A DNA stretch of 64,000 nt from an uncultured Pseudomonadota bacterium (lineage in GTDB: Bacteria > Pseudomonadota > Gammaproteobacteria > Burkholderiales > SG8-39), in the NCBI GenBank assembly GCA_903921325.1, contig CAIXPL010000008.1, positions 1 through 64,000 of the forward strand, written 5' to 3'. The notes beneath the pieces are model-generated. The model searched no databases and was not told the DNA's origin. It worked only from the letters and a program-made list of their open reading frames with translations. The position numbers and the translations under genes were made by a program. Numbering within the stretch: position 1 is the first letter of the stretch; every line of letters starts with the position of its first letter. Below are positions 23,349-33,427 of the stretch, piece after piece.

Positions 23349-24797
23349 CTACTGGAATCGGATGCCTGTGAATTTGAGCTGCGACATTTCCTCAAGCGCG
23401 TAGCGCACGCCCTCGCGACCAAAGCCTGAGCGCTTCACGCCGCCGAACGGGTACATGTCGAGCCGGAACCGGCTCGCCTCGTTCACCCACAGCGAGCCGA
23501 CATCAAATTCCTCAGAAAAGCGCATCGCGCTGGCAAGGCTTGCTGTAAACAGCGCACCTTGCAAACCAAAGGGCGAATCATTGGCCAGCGCAAGCGCTTC
23601 GTCGACCGAGGCCGCCCGCTCGACAATCGCCACCGGACCAAACGCCTCATCGCACCACATCTGCGCACGCCGCGGCACATCGACCACGATGCCGGGGGAC
23701 ACGATGCAATCGCGACGTGTGGGTTCCAGCGCATAGCGGCCGCCCTGGGCGATGGCCTCCGCGATCATGCCCATCACCCGGTCTGCCGCCGCGCTTGAGA
23801 TCATCGGACCGACATCGGTTGTGTCATCGGCCGCCTCGCCGACTCGAAGTACGCGCGCCGCATTGACGAATGCAGCAAGGAAAGCCTCGTACACCGGTGC
23901 CTCGACAATCACGCGTTGCGCCGAGATACATTGCTGGCCGCTTGCTTCAAACGCGGCACTGGCGATGCGCTTGGCCGCATCGGCGATATCGGCATCGGCC
24001 AATACGATATTGGCGGCGTTGGACCCGAGTTCGGCCACAAACTTTTTTGCGCCGGCAGCACGCACCAGTGCATCGCCTGCCAATGTGCCACCGGTGAACG
24101 TAACGGCAGCGACGTTGGGATCAGACACGAGCAAGCGCGCCGGCTCGCGATCGCCTGTCACCACGTTAAAAAGCCCTGCTGGCAGCCCGGCCTGGGCAAA
24201 TAGCGCTGCCACGCGCAAGGCGATGCGGGCACCGGTCGGATGAGGTTTCACAACCACAGCGTTACCGACCGCGAGCGCCGGTCCCACTTTCTGCACCAAC
24301 AGATTGATCGGTGCGTTGAAGGGCGTGACCGCTGCCACGACCCCATAGGGCACGCGCCGCGTGAAGCCGACCCGGCCCGCACCATTGGCGGCCGCATCCA
24401 CCGGCACCGTTTCCCCGCCCAGCACCAGCACCTGGGCCGCGGTCATGCGCAGAAATGCGGCTGAACGCTGCGCCTCGAATTGGGCAGCACGGCGCGGCTT
24501 GCCGATATCGGCAATCAACATTTCAACCAGTTCGGGAACCGCCGCCTCCAATGCGGCCGCTGCTGCATGCAACCAGGCGGCACGCTGGGCCAGGGCGACA
24601 CGACGATGCGCCAGGTAGGCGCGCTGAGCGCTTGCGACTGCTGCCTGCACCTGCCCGGCCGGCGTGTCGAGCATCAGGGCATAGGTCTCGCCACGATTGG
24701 GAGATACCAAGGCAATCTGGGCCCCGCTACTCGATGGCGTGTCCGCCACCCCATCAATAAAGGGCACGAGCACAAGTGGTTGAGCTTGGGTGGGCAC
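23349..24797 (-). CDS. Aldehyde dehydrogenase family protein
   Basis: VTPFNAPINLLVQKVGPALAVGNAVVVKPHP...FVAELGSNAANIVLADADI...ASGQQCISAQRVIVE...FGGVKRSGFGREGVRYALEEMSQLK. Confidence 0.93.
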   Translation of the reverse strand: MPTQAQPLVLVPFIDGVADTPSSSGAQIALVSPNRGETYALMLDTPAGQVQAAVASAQRAYLAHRRVALAQRAAWLHAAAAALEAAVPELVEMLIADIGKPRRAAQFEAQRSAAFLRMTAAQVLVLGGETVPVDAAANGAGRVGFTRRVPYGVVAAVTPFNAPINLLVQKVGPALAVGNAVVVKPHPTGARIALRVAALFAQAGLPAGLFNVVTGDREPARLLVSDPNVAAVTFTGGTLAGDALVRAAGAKKFVAELGSNAANIVLADADIADAAKRIASAAFEASGQQCISAQRVIVEAPVYEAFLAAFVNAARVLRVGEAADDTTDVGPMISSAAADRVMGMIAEAIAQGGRYALEPTRRDCIVSPGIVVDVPRRAQMWCDEAFGPVAIVERAASVDEALALANDSPFGLQGALFTASLASAMRFSEEFDVGSLWVNEASRFRLDMYPFGGVKRSGFGREGVRYALEEMSQLKFTGIRFQ

Positions 24798-24903
24798 GTT
24801 GTTCTGCTCCGTAGTGCCAGATGGACAACGCCTCTGGCGTATTGGGTATGAATGCTCCGTTGGGCATGTCTTACCTGCCCTAAGCGACGGACAAGGCCCA
24901 GGG

Positions 24904-25935
24904 TTATTGAATTTGCATGCCGGCCGCCCTGGCGACCTTGGTCCATTTGTCGATCTCGCTAGCTATCAGAGCACCCAACGCTTGCGGGGTGCCTCCCATG
25001 ACATCGAGCCCCTGACTCGTCAGCCCTTCCTTTACCGACGGCAGGGTCAGGACTTTGCGCAGTTCGACCGACAGACGATCGACGATCGGCGTCGGCACAC
25101 CGGCCGGCGCCACCAAGCCGAACCAGGCCACCATCTCGTAGCCAGGCAGACCCGATTCAGCCATGGTTGGTACATCAGGCATCCACGAGGCTCGCTTGAG
25201 CGATGTCGCCGCGATCAGGCGAACCTTGCCGCCCTTGGCCAGCGGCACTGCATTGGGTGAATTGGGAAACATGAATGCCGTTTGACCGGTCATCACCGCG
25301 GTGAGTCCTTCCGGTGTGCCCTTGAACGGCACGTGCTCGGTTTTCACGCCGATCATCGTGTTGAACATTTCTGCGGCGAGGTGCATTGAAGTGCCTTCAC
25401 CGCCCGATGAGTAGTTGACTGAACCCGCCGGCTGGGCGCGCAGCCAGGCAATGAATTCGCTCAGATTGTTCGCAGGAATCGACGGGGTAATCACCAGCGC
25501 ATTGGGGCTCGACGCCAGCGCAATGATCGGTGTGAAATCACGAATCGGATCGTATCCAAGATTTTTTGTGATAGCCGGATTGATGCCGTGGGTGGCAATG
25601 GAGGCAAGCAGCATCGTGTAGCCATCCGGCGCCGCGCGCGACACATACTCACCGGCCACCCGTCCACCGGCACCCGGGCGGTTCTCAACCACGACTGTTT
25701 GTCCCAGCAAACGCGACAGTCCATCGGCCACCAGGCGCGCGGTAATGTCAGAACTCGAGCCAGGCGAGAGCGACACCACGATGCGCAGGCCGTGGGCAGG
25801 CCAGGTCTGGGCACGAGCAAGCGATGTCAGGCAACCGGCGAGAAGAGCGCTCAGCAGGGCAAGGCTCGTCAATTTTCGCAGCAGGAGATACGGGTTGCTC
25901 GATCTGCGCTGCAGGACGTTGGCCGCACGTGGCAT
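24904..25935 (-). CDS. Bug-family tripartite tricarboxylate transporter substrate-binding protein
   Basis: Signal peptide then LRIVVSLSPGSSSDITARLVADGLSRLLGQTVVVENRPGAGGRVAGEYVSRAAPDGYTMLLAS; ORF track's 5' extension to 26643 rejected. Confidence 0.9.
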   Translation of the reverse strand: MPRAANVLQRRSSNPYLLLRKLTSLALLSALLAGCLTSLARAQTWPAHGLRIVVSLSPGSSSDITARLVADGLSRLLGQTVVVENRPGAGGRVAGEYVSRAAPDGYTMLLASIATHGINPAITKNLGYDPIRDFTPIIALASSPNALVITPSIPANNLSEFIAWLRAQPAGSVNYSSGGEGTSMHLAAEMFNTMIGVKTEHVPFKGTPEGLTAVMTGQTAFMFPNSPNAVPLAKGGKVRLIAATSLKRASWMPDVPTMAESGLPGYEMVAWFGLVAPAGVPTPIVDRLSVELRKVLTLPSVKEGLTSQGLDVMGGTPQALGALIASEIDKWTKVARAAGMQIQ

Positions 25936-26127
25936 GTCGCTCTCAAAATTCACTGTTGAATGTCGATTGTAGCGCCCTCGGGCGGGCACCCGAGGACGGC
26001 ATCGACCTGCCGGCAAATCCGGCAAGCGACGGCCATCTGATTTGTCGCAACGATTTGCCTGACGGCGCTGAGTTAGACTGAAGCCTGTCCCTGCGGTATC
26101 GCACCGCAACCTTGAGGAGATCACACC

Positions 26128-26658
26128 ATGGCCACCGCCCGTCACCCGATGCCACCCGAGGTGGCGAATTTGTCCCTGGATCAAGTGGTCGCGCGCTATG
26201 TTGGGCGGTTTCGCGACAAAAAGCCCGATTGGTATGCTTTCGAGGATGCCAAAATCGAAGGGTTCAAGCGCGCCCAGCACCGCTTCATCGGTGCTGGTGG
26301 CTCGGGCAAGCACACCGATCCTTCGGTAATTCCGGCCAAGGCACATACCTTGTCGATCATGTATGTCGAGCCCGGACAAGGCAACGCCGCGCATACCCAC
26401 GAGGTCGAAGAAACCTTTTTCGTGTTGCAGGGCGCTCTTACCGTGTTCGTCGAGGATGAACACGGTGATCGGCGTGAGGTACGACTGGGCCAGTGGGATT
26501 GCATTACCTGCCCGGCCGGGGTGATCCATGGCTATATCAACGAGAGCCTTGAACCGGTGTATTTTCAGGTGATGATCGGCCGCGGCAAACCTGAGACCAT
26601 GGGCTACGCCGATGAAAATCTGTTCCAGCGGCGTGACGCGCACCTCGCATCAAGCTGA
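26128..26658 (+). CDS. Cupin-domain protein
   Basis: IMYVEPGQGNAAHTHEVEETFFVLQGALTVFVEDEHGDRREVRLGQWDCITCPAGVIHGYIN. Confidence 0.85.
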   Translation: MATARHPMPPEVANLSLDQVVARYVGRFRDKKPDWYAFEDAKIEGFKRAQHRFIGAGGSGKHTDPSVIPAKAHTLSIMYVEPGQGNAAHTHEVEETFFVLQGALTVFVEDEHGDRREVRLGQWDCITCPAGVIHGYINESLEPVYFQVMIGRGKPETMGYADENLFQRRDAHLASS

Positions 26659-26762
26659 GGGGTTTTACCTATCCTTGACTTGAGCATCCCCACCGAATGT
26701 CGACCTGAGCACCCTCACTTGAATCGTATTTCGATGCGCCCGCTTGCGGGCATGGGTAGACC

Positions 26763-29012
26763 ATGCCCGATCTGCTGAAAGACCTCAATCCCGAACAACT
26801 GGCGGCGGTCACGCTGCCCGCGCAACACGCCCTGGTGCTCGCCGGTGCCGGTTCGGGCAAGACCCGCGTGCTCACCACGCGCATCGCCTGGCTGATTCAG
26901 ACGGGCAATGTCGGGCCGCATTCGCTACTGGCGGTGACCTTCACCAACAAGGCTGCGCGCGAAATGCTCACGCGGCTCTCGGCGATGGTGCCGGTGAACT
27001 TGCGCGGGATGTGGATCGGTACGTTTCACGGCCTGTGCAATCGACTGTTGCGTGCCCATCATCGTGATGCGGGTCTGCCACAAACGTTCACCATTCTCGA
27101 TTCGCAGGATCAGCTTGCCGTGGTCAAGCGCGTCATGAAAAGCATGCACGCCGATGAGGATCGTTATCCACCGCGTCAGGTGCAGTACTTCATCAACAGC
27201 CAAAAAGACGAAGGACGCCGCGCCCATCAGGCTGAAGTGCATGATGAATTCAGTCGGCGATATGCCGAGTTCTACGCGGCCTACGACGAGCTGTGCCAGA
27301 AAGAAGGCACCGTTGATTTTGCCGAGCTGCTGTTGCGCTCATACGAGCTGCTGTCGCGCCATCAACCGATCCGTGAGCATTACCAGGCACGCTTTCGCCA
27401 TGTCCTGGTCGATGAGTTCCAGGACACCAACCGGCTGCAATACCGCTGGTTGCAAATGCTGTGTTCGCCGACTACGGCGCTCTTTGCTGTGGGTGATGAT
27501 GACCAGTCGATCTACCGCTTTCGCGGCGCCAATGTGGGCAATATGGCCGACTTTGAGCGCGACTACAAAGTCACCAATCTGATCCGGCTTGAACAGAACT
27601 ACCGTTCGCACGGCAACATTCTCAAAGCGGCCAATACGCTGATTGCGAGCAATCGCAATCGACTGGGAAAGAATCTCTGGACCGATGCCGGTGACGGTGA
27701 ACCGCTGCGCGTGTTCGAGGCACGCAGTGATGGTGAAGAAGCCGCCTGGATGATTGAAGAAGTACAGGCGTTGGTGCGCGATGGTCTCTCGCGCAGCGAT
27801 ATCGCGCTGCTCTATCGGTCCAACGCGCAATCGCGGGTACTGGAACATGCCTTGTTCTCGGCCGGCATTGCTTACCGGGTCTATGGCGGACTGCGCTTTT
27901 TCGAGCGACTGGAAGTCAAGCACGCGCTCGCCTATCTGCGCCTGGCCGCCAATCCGGACGATGATGCAGCACTGCTGCGCGTGGTCAATTTTCCGACGCG
28001 CGGCGTCGGTGCCCGTGCCCTTGAGTTATTGCAGGACACCGCGGCCGCCGCGCGTTGCAGCTTGTGGGCGGCGATACCGAAGGTGGTGGGCAAGGCCGGT
28101 GGCGCCCTGGGTGGCTTTGCCCGTCTGATCGAATCCATGCGTGAGGAGGCGGCCGGGCTGCCGCTGCCCGAAGTCGTCGAACTGGTAGTACAGAAAAGCG
28201 GCCTGATCGCCCACTACAAAACCGAACGCGAAGGCGCCGACCGGGTCGAGAATCTGGAAGAACTGGTCAATGCGGCGGCCGCGTTCGTGCAGGAAGAAGG
28301 GTTGGCGGGAGCACCTGCGTATGCCATGGTTGATTTGCCGATCGATCCCGACAGCGCAGTGAGTGGCGCCGATCCGGTGCTTGATGAGCCACAAGACCCG
28401 CTGGCTGCATTTCTCGCGCATGCCTCGCTCGAATCCGGTGAGAACCAGGCAGGTGAAGGCAGCGAAGCGGTGCAGATGATGACCGCGCATTCGGCCAAGG
28501 GGCTGGAATTCCATGCCGTGTTCATCACAGGACTGGAAGAGGGGCTGTTCCCGCACGAGAACAGTCTGAACGAGGACGAGGGTCTGGAAGAAGAGCGGCG
28601 CCTGATGTATGTGGCGATCACGCGGGCGCGCACGCGGCTGTACCTGTCGTTTGCCCAGTCGCGCATGCTGCATGGGCAGACCCGCTACAACATGGCCTCG
28701 CGTTTCTTTGATGAACTGCCGCGCAGCCTCATGAAATGGCTCACCCCAAGCTTGAAGCGTCAGGACAGTCCGACGGGCAATGACAGTCACTGGTCAGGGT
28801 TGGCGAGTGCGCCAGCGCCACGCCAGGCGAGCGCCAAATCGCAATCGATGCCGTTTCGCATTGGTCAGAATGTCTCGCATCCAAAGTTTGGTGACGGCAT
28901 CATTGTGGATGCTGAAGGCAGCGGCGCCGACGCCCGGGTGAGAATCAATTTTGGCGGTGCGCACGGCCTGAAATGGCTCGCGCTCGAGTACGCGAAGCTC
29001 ACTGCGGCCTGA
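26763..29012 (+). CDS. uvrD: UvrD/Rep-family DNA helicase II
   Basis: LNPEQLAAVTLPAQHALVLAGAGSGKTRVLTTRIAWLI...VLVDEFQDTNRLQYRW...MTAHSAKGLEFHAVFITGLEEGLFPHENS...RLMYVAITRAR. Confidence 0.94.
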   Translation: MPDLLKDLNPEQLAAVTLPAQHALVLAGAGSGKTRVLTTRIAWLIQTGNVGPHSLLAVTFTNKAAREMLTRLSAMVPVNLRGMWIGTFHGLCNRLLRAHHRDAGLPQTFTILDSQDQLAVVKRVMKSMHADEDRYPPRQVQYFINSQKDEGRRAHQAEVHDEFSRRYAEFYAAYDELCQKEGTVDFAELLLRSYELLSRHQPIREHYQARFRHVLVDEFQDTNRLQYRWLQMLCSPTTALFAVGDDDQSIYRFRGANVGNMADFERDYKVTNLIRLEQNYRSHGNILKAANTLIASNRNRLGKNLWTDAGDGEPLRVFEARSDGEEAAWMIEEVQALVRDGLSRSDIALLYRSNAQSRVLEHALFSAGIAYRVYGGLRFFERLEVKHALAYLRLAANPDDDAALLRVVNFPTRGVGARALELLQDTAAAARCSLWAAIPKVVGKAGGALGGFARLIESMREEAAGLPLPEVVELVVQKSGLIAHYKTEREGADRVENLEELVNAAAAFVQEEGLAGAPAYAMVDLPIDPDSAVSGADPVLDEPQDPLAAFLAHASLESGENQAGEGSEAVQMMTAHSAKGLEFHAVFITGLEEGLFPHENSLNEDEGLEEERRLMYVAITRARTRLYLSFAQSRMLHGQTRYNMASRFFDELPRSLMKWLTPSLKRQDSPTGNDSHWSGLASAPAPRQASAKSQSMPFRIGQNVSHPKFGDGIIVDAEGSGADARVRINFGGAHGLKWLALEYAKLTAA

Positions 29013-29082
29013 GCACGACGCGCGAACCGGCGTGCGCGCGACAGCCCTATTGCCGCGCGCCGCCGCTGAGGGCACTCAACAT

Positions 29083-29325
29083 GGCATTGAACAGAGATTC
29101 AGGGCCAAGTTCTGCGCAGAAAACGATGGCAAGTATTGGCTGACGCAAGTTTTCGACGAATGGCAGGAAGACGGCAAGACTCCTGCGGATTTTCTTGGCA
29201 CGTTGGCGCGGCAGGCAGCGAGCCAACCTTATGCGGAATGCAATTTTCTAAAGAAGTCGTTTCTCGACGCCTGCAAGCAGGTAGGGCTTTTTGATTCCCT
29301 CGCAGACAAGGGTGCCGCGACATGA
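29083..29325 (+). CDS. Hypothetical protein or gene fragment
   Basis: IEQRFRAKFCAENDGKYWLTQVFDEWQEDGKTPADFLGTLARQAASQPYAECNFLKKSFLDACKQVGLFDSLADKGAAT looks protein-like, but no clear start and no recognised family. Confidence 0.35.
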   Translation, partial: GIEQRFRAKFCAENDGKYWLTQVFDEWQEDGKTPADFLGTLARQAASQPYAECNFLKKSFLDACKQVGLFDSLADKGAAT

Positions 29326-29444
29326 TTCGGCGTGTTCTGAATGCGCAGAAGGGGCAGACAGTCGACTGCATCGGCCGTGGCCCTGGCGCGCTCTGGCAAA
29401 AGAGGTAATTAGCGTGAAAGAGTGTAATAAAGCGGGTAATAGCG

Positions 29445-31214
29445 GTGCTGGCAACGCTCATCAATCGTAACGCGCTCGAAGCTCTGGCCGGCGGCACTGC
29501 CTTCCAGCGCGGCGAAGAGTATTTCGCCGTCGGTGCCGTCGGGCGACTGCGGGTGCAAGGAAACAGGGTGTTCGCCAAAGTCGAGGGCACCGAGACCTAT
29601 CAGGTAGAACTCCGGAACGAGGATGGGGAACTTGCCGGTGACTGCAGCTGCCCGCGCGCTGGCGACGGTTATTTCTGTAAGCACTGCGTCGCCGTCGGAC
29701 TGGCGTGGCTCAACGAACACGGATCGGCATCGCCGTCCAGCGATGGCCCCGGCAGAAAATCTGCCAAGGCCAAGCGCCGCAATCCATGGAAAGACATCCG
29801 GCAGTATCTGGAAACCCAGACCAGCGAATCCTTGATCGAGGTCTTACTGGACGTCGCACAACGCGACGACCGGCTCTTCCAGTCGCTCCTGCTCAAGGCG
29901 GAACGGACACACGGCGGCGGCAATGCCGAAAAGGCATTCCGACGTGCAATTGACGATGCCGTGCAGACTCGTGGCTTCATCGACTGGCGCGAGGTCGGCA
30001 CCTATGCCGGAGATATCGATCAGGTCGCCGATTCCCTGTCCGAGCTTCTTCAGCCGGATTCGGCAGCCATGCTGGTCGGGCTCGCCGAGCATGCGATCGA
30101 GAAAATCGAGAACGTCATGGAGCAGGTCGATGACTCCAACGGCGAAATCGGTGGCATCGTCCGTCGCCTTGGTGAGTTGCACCTCAAGGCCTGCACCCTT
30201 GCCAAACCAGATCCAGTGGCACTCGCGGAACGACTGTTCCGTTTTGAAGCCTCCTTGCCCTTCGGCTTGAGCAGTTTTGACGCCGCCACCTACCGGGCGC
30301 CCCTTGGCAAGAAAGGCTTGCAGCGCTACCGGGATCTGGCCGAAGCGGAATGGCAGAAAATCAAACCGCGTTCTGACGACAAAGGCTATGACGCCCATCG
30401 CTCGGCGATCACCCGGATCATGGAGCGTCTGGCCGAGGCCAACGGCGATGTTGATGAACTGGTGGCGATCAAGGCCAAGGATCTTTCCTCCAGCTACCGT
30501 TACCTCGGCATCGCTGAAATTCTGGACACGGCGAAGCGCCACGACGAAGCACTGGACTGGGCCGAGCGCGGCCTGAAGGCCTTTCCAGATCGTCCGCATG
30601 ACGGCCTGCGTGACTTCCTCGTTACCGCCTATCTGAAGCGCAAGCGCAACGACGAGGCCTTGCAATTGACTTGGATCCAGTTCGAGGAACGCCCCGGGCT
30701 GGAACCGTACAAGAAATTGCACGAGGTCGCCGGCAAGCTGGGCATCTGGCCGGTTCAGCGCGAACGCGCACTGGCCTTGCTCGGCCAGACGATTACCAAA
30801 GAGGCCACATCGACCAGTCGCTGGAAGCCCAGGCCATCGACGCCCAATTACAGCCTGCGGCTGTCGATTGCCTTGTGGGAAATTGATCTGGATGCTGCCT
30901 GGACAGCCGCTCACCAAGGTATGTGCGATCGCAGCTTGTTGATCACACTGGCCGGGAAGCTCGAAAAGGATCGCGCTGACGATGCGATCAGCTTGTACCG
31001 GCGAGTGATTCCGGCCATCGTCGAGGAGACGAAAAACTCGGCCTATGAGGAAGGTGTGCGGCTGGTCCGCCGGGTCGGTGATCTGATGAAGACGCAGAAA
31101 AAGCTATCGCAGTACGGCGACTACCTGGCCGAGCTGCGATTGCAGTTCAAGCCAAAACGGAATTTCATCAAGTTGCTGGATGACGTTACGCGTTCGATGA
31201 CATTAGCAAAATGA
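29445..31214 (+). CDS. SWIM zinc-finger domain protein
   Basis: GTG start; ELAGDCSCPRAGDGYFCKHCVAVGLAW matches CxCx(n)CxH SWIM finger; long helical repeat C-terminus. Confidence 0.88.
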   Translation: MLATLINRNALEALAGGTAFQRGEEYFAVGAVGRLRVQGNRVFAKVEGTETYQVELRNEDGELAGDCSCPRAGDGYFCKHCVAVGLAWLNEHGSASPSSDGPGRKSAKAKRRNPWKDIRQYLETQTSESLIEVLLDVAQRDDRLFQSLLLKAERTHGGGNAEKAFRRAIDDAVQTRGFIDWREVGTYAGDIDQVADSLSELLQPDSAAMLVGLAEHAIEKIENVMEQVDDSNGEIGGIVRRLGELHLKACTLAKPDPVALAERLFRFEASLPFGLSSFDAATYRAPLGKKGLQRYRDLAEAEWQKIKPRSDDKGYDAHRSAITRIMERLAEANGDVDELVAIKAKDLSSSYRYLGIAEILDTAKRHDEALDWAERGLKAFPDRPHDGLRDFLVTAYLKRKRNDEALQLTWIQFEERPGLEPYKKLHEVAGKLGIWPVQRERALALLGQTITKEATSTSRWKPRPSTPNYSLRLSIALWEIDLDAAWTAAHQGMCDRSLLITLAGKLEKDRADDAISLYRRVIPAIVEETKNSAYEEGVRLVRRVGDLMKTQKKLSQYGDYLAELRLQFKPKRNFIKLLDDVTRSMTLAK

Positions 31215-31370
31215 CCCTTGTGAAACCCGTTCGCAAGCGTTTGATTCCTATGGCGCGTGCTGCGTTGAAACGGTGTGTTTTGCAGGGGGGTGGGCAACGG
31301 GTTATGGCTATGAATATCAAGCAATTTATTGCATCGAAGCCAGCCCATGGGGTCAATTTGAGGTGATGGT

Positions 31371-31700
31371 CTAGGCCGTAACAGGTGCACCGATAGTGCC
31401 GGCTACCTGTCGGTCGGCACGGTACACAGCGAGTCGTGGCGCCTGCAGCAGAGTCGCATCGGGCACGCTCAAGGCATCGAGCACCATCAGATTGGCTGCA
31501 TGTGCGCAGTCAATGCCATAGTCGGGCAAGCGCATGAAGCGTGTCGGCTGCCGCGCTATCGCTCACGCAGGCAAGTGATGGGATGTGCGATACCGCCACC
31601 CGCCCTTGCAGACCCTGAGCGAGCGTCTTGCGCGCCACCTCGGGCAGCGCGAACGCCTCGGCATTGTCCCAGTTGTCCAGATGGTTGAGACACTTCGTGG
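31371..31700 (-). pseudogene. Remnant of a cytosine deaminase-like amidohydrolase
   Basis: Minus strand reads HLDNWDNAEAFALPEVARKTLAQGLQGRVAVSHIPSLACVSDSAAADTLHALA, then changes frame to RLPDYGIDCAHAANLMVLDALSVPDATLLQAPRLAVYRADRQVAGTIGAPVTA-stop; no intact ORF. Confidence 0.7.
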
Positions 31701-31772
31701 CAGTATGTAAGGTGAAAGGCCTGAAGGCAGCAATTGCTATTGACCTCGCCCTACCTGACAGGAGACATGTAA

Positions 31773-32804
31773 ATGCGACCCTTACGATTCGTGGCGCTGC
31801 TCGCCGCGCTGGTTCTCACCGCGGGTGAGGCGCTCGGCGCAGGCATCACTATCACCAAAGACGTCCTCTACGCTACGCATGATGGTGTAGCGCTACTCGG
31901 CGACCTTTACCAACCGGCCGGCAGCGGGTCTCACCCGGCCATGCTTCTCATTCACGGCGGCGCGTGGAAGGTAGGCTCCAAGGCGGCCTACAACGCGAGC
32001 TGGGGACCCTCCTTGGCCGAGCGCGGCTACGTGGTGTTTTCGGTCGACTACCGCCTCTCCAAACCCGGTGAATCCAACTGGCCCAAAGCCCTGCTCGATT
32101 GCAAGGCTGCCTTGCAGTACCTGCGCGGGAACGCAGCCGCGCTGGGCATAGACCCCGAGCGCATTGGCGCAGGCGGTGACTCCGCTGGCGGCGAACTCTC
32201 GGCCATGCTTGCGCTCACACAAGACTGGCCGGCCTTTGCCAGGCGTTACCCCGCTGACGCCCATGCCGACCAGAGCACGAAGCTCAGAGCGGTCGTACCA
32301 GCCTATGGCGTCTACAGCATGGCCAACTGGTGGGTTTGGACCAAGCAGGGATACAAGCCTGATGCGCTGGAATACAACGCGCTCGATGAATTGTTTGGTG
32401 GCCCGCCCACTGTGGCGCCAGCGGCGTATCTGGAAGCCTCGCCGATTGACTATGTGCGGCAAAGTTCAACGGCCCTCAAATCGTTTGCGCTACCCAACGC
32501 GGGCACCGGTATCGGCTGGTTTGTGACCTGGGGCGAATCCGATCCGATCGTTCCTGCCGAAAGCCAGAGTCTGCCTTTCGTGCAGGCGCTCAAGGAAGCC
32601 GGCGCCGCAGTCACTGCCGTACCTGTGCCGAATGTCGGCCACTTCTGGTTTTCACGCTCTGCGCTCAATGGGTCAGCGGTCGTTCCACGCGACTGCACGG
32701 TCGCGCCGGGCAACGTGGTCAACTGCGCCGTGGGTAGCCCCAACGCTTACATCGAGCAGCGCCTGCTTGAGTTCCTCGATCGAAACCTCGGTCAAAAACG
32801 CTGA
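31773..32804 (+). CDS. Secreted alpha/beta hydrolase (esterase/lipase, BD-FAE-like)
   Basis: Signal peptide; LLIHGGAWKVGSKAAYNASWGPSLAERGYVVFSVDYRLS...IGAGGDSAGGELSAMLAL. Confidence 0.85.
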   Translation: MRPLRFVALLAALVLTAGEALGAGITITKDVLYATHDGVALLGDLYQPAGSGSHPAMLLIHGGAWKVGSKAAYNASWGPSLAERGYVVFSVDYRLSKPGESNWPKALLDCKAALQYLRGNAAALGIDPERIGAGGDSAGGELSAMLALTQDWPAFARRYPADAHADQSTKLRAVVPAYGVYSMANWWVWTKQGYKPDALEYNALDELFGGPPTVAPAAYLEASPIDYVRQSSTALKSFALPNAGTGIGWFVTWGESDPIVPAESQSLPFVQALKEAGAAVTAVPVPNVGHFWFSRSALNGSAVVPRDCTVAPGNVVNCAVGSPNAYIEQRLLEFLDRNLGQKR

Positions 32805-32880
32805 CGCCGGGGAACGATGCCTGCCGGTTGGGGCGGGCACCGTCCTCCTGCTGCTTCCCGGGGGGCTCACAAACATCGCC

Positions 32881-33195
32881 ATGATCCTCGCCCGCCTCAA
32901 AAGGAGTCCGCAATGGCCGCACATGGCGGTCATCGTGACCTATGACGAAAACGGCGGCTTCTGGGACCACGTGCCGCCGCCATCCGGGCCTGGCTGGGGT
33001 GACCGCTGGGGGCCTGGTACGCGGATCCCGACGATCATTGTTTCGCCCTTTGCCAGACGGGGCTACGTCGACAAAACGCCCTACGACACGACGTCCATTC
33101 TCAAGTTGATTACGCGACGCTTTGGCCTTGAACCGCTCTCAGGCGTGCGTGCGAACGCGGGGGATATGACGGGGGCCTTCGACTTCGCGCAGTGA
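32881..33195 (+). pseudogene. C-terminal fragment of an acid phosphatase/phospholipase C (AcpA-like) protein
   Basis: RSPQWPHMAVIVTYDENGGFWDHVPPPSGPGWGDRWGPGTRIPTIIVSPFARRGYVDKTPYDTTSILKLITRRFGLEPLSGVRANAGDMTGAFDF-stop; no room for the N-terminal domain, which would overlap the esterase gene. Confidence 0.75.
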
Positions 33196-33427
33196 ATCGG
33201 ATCAGACCCGGACCGATGCCCCCCAGCCAGGCAACCAACCGCTGGCTGGGTCTCTCGCAGGGCATTGAGCAACCTGCGCACCGGCGCCCCGGTGCAGGTA
33301 AACTTGTCCGCACGACGCTCGCTGACCCGCCAGGCGCCGAATGCAACGATTGGCCAGCGGCCTTGCGACAGCAAAGCCGCAGAGAGCCCCATAACCGAGA
33401 CAACAGTCCTCCCTGCAGGAGAACGCG

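Noticed and set aside
25936-26643. N-terminal extension of the Bug-receptor ORF (to 26643)
   Set aside because: Extension is antisense to the cupin gene; the signal peptide begins at ATG 25935.
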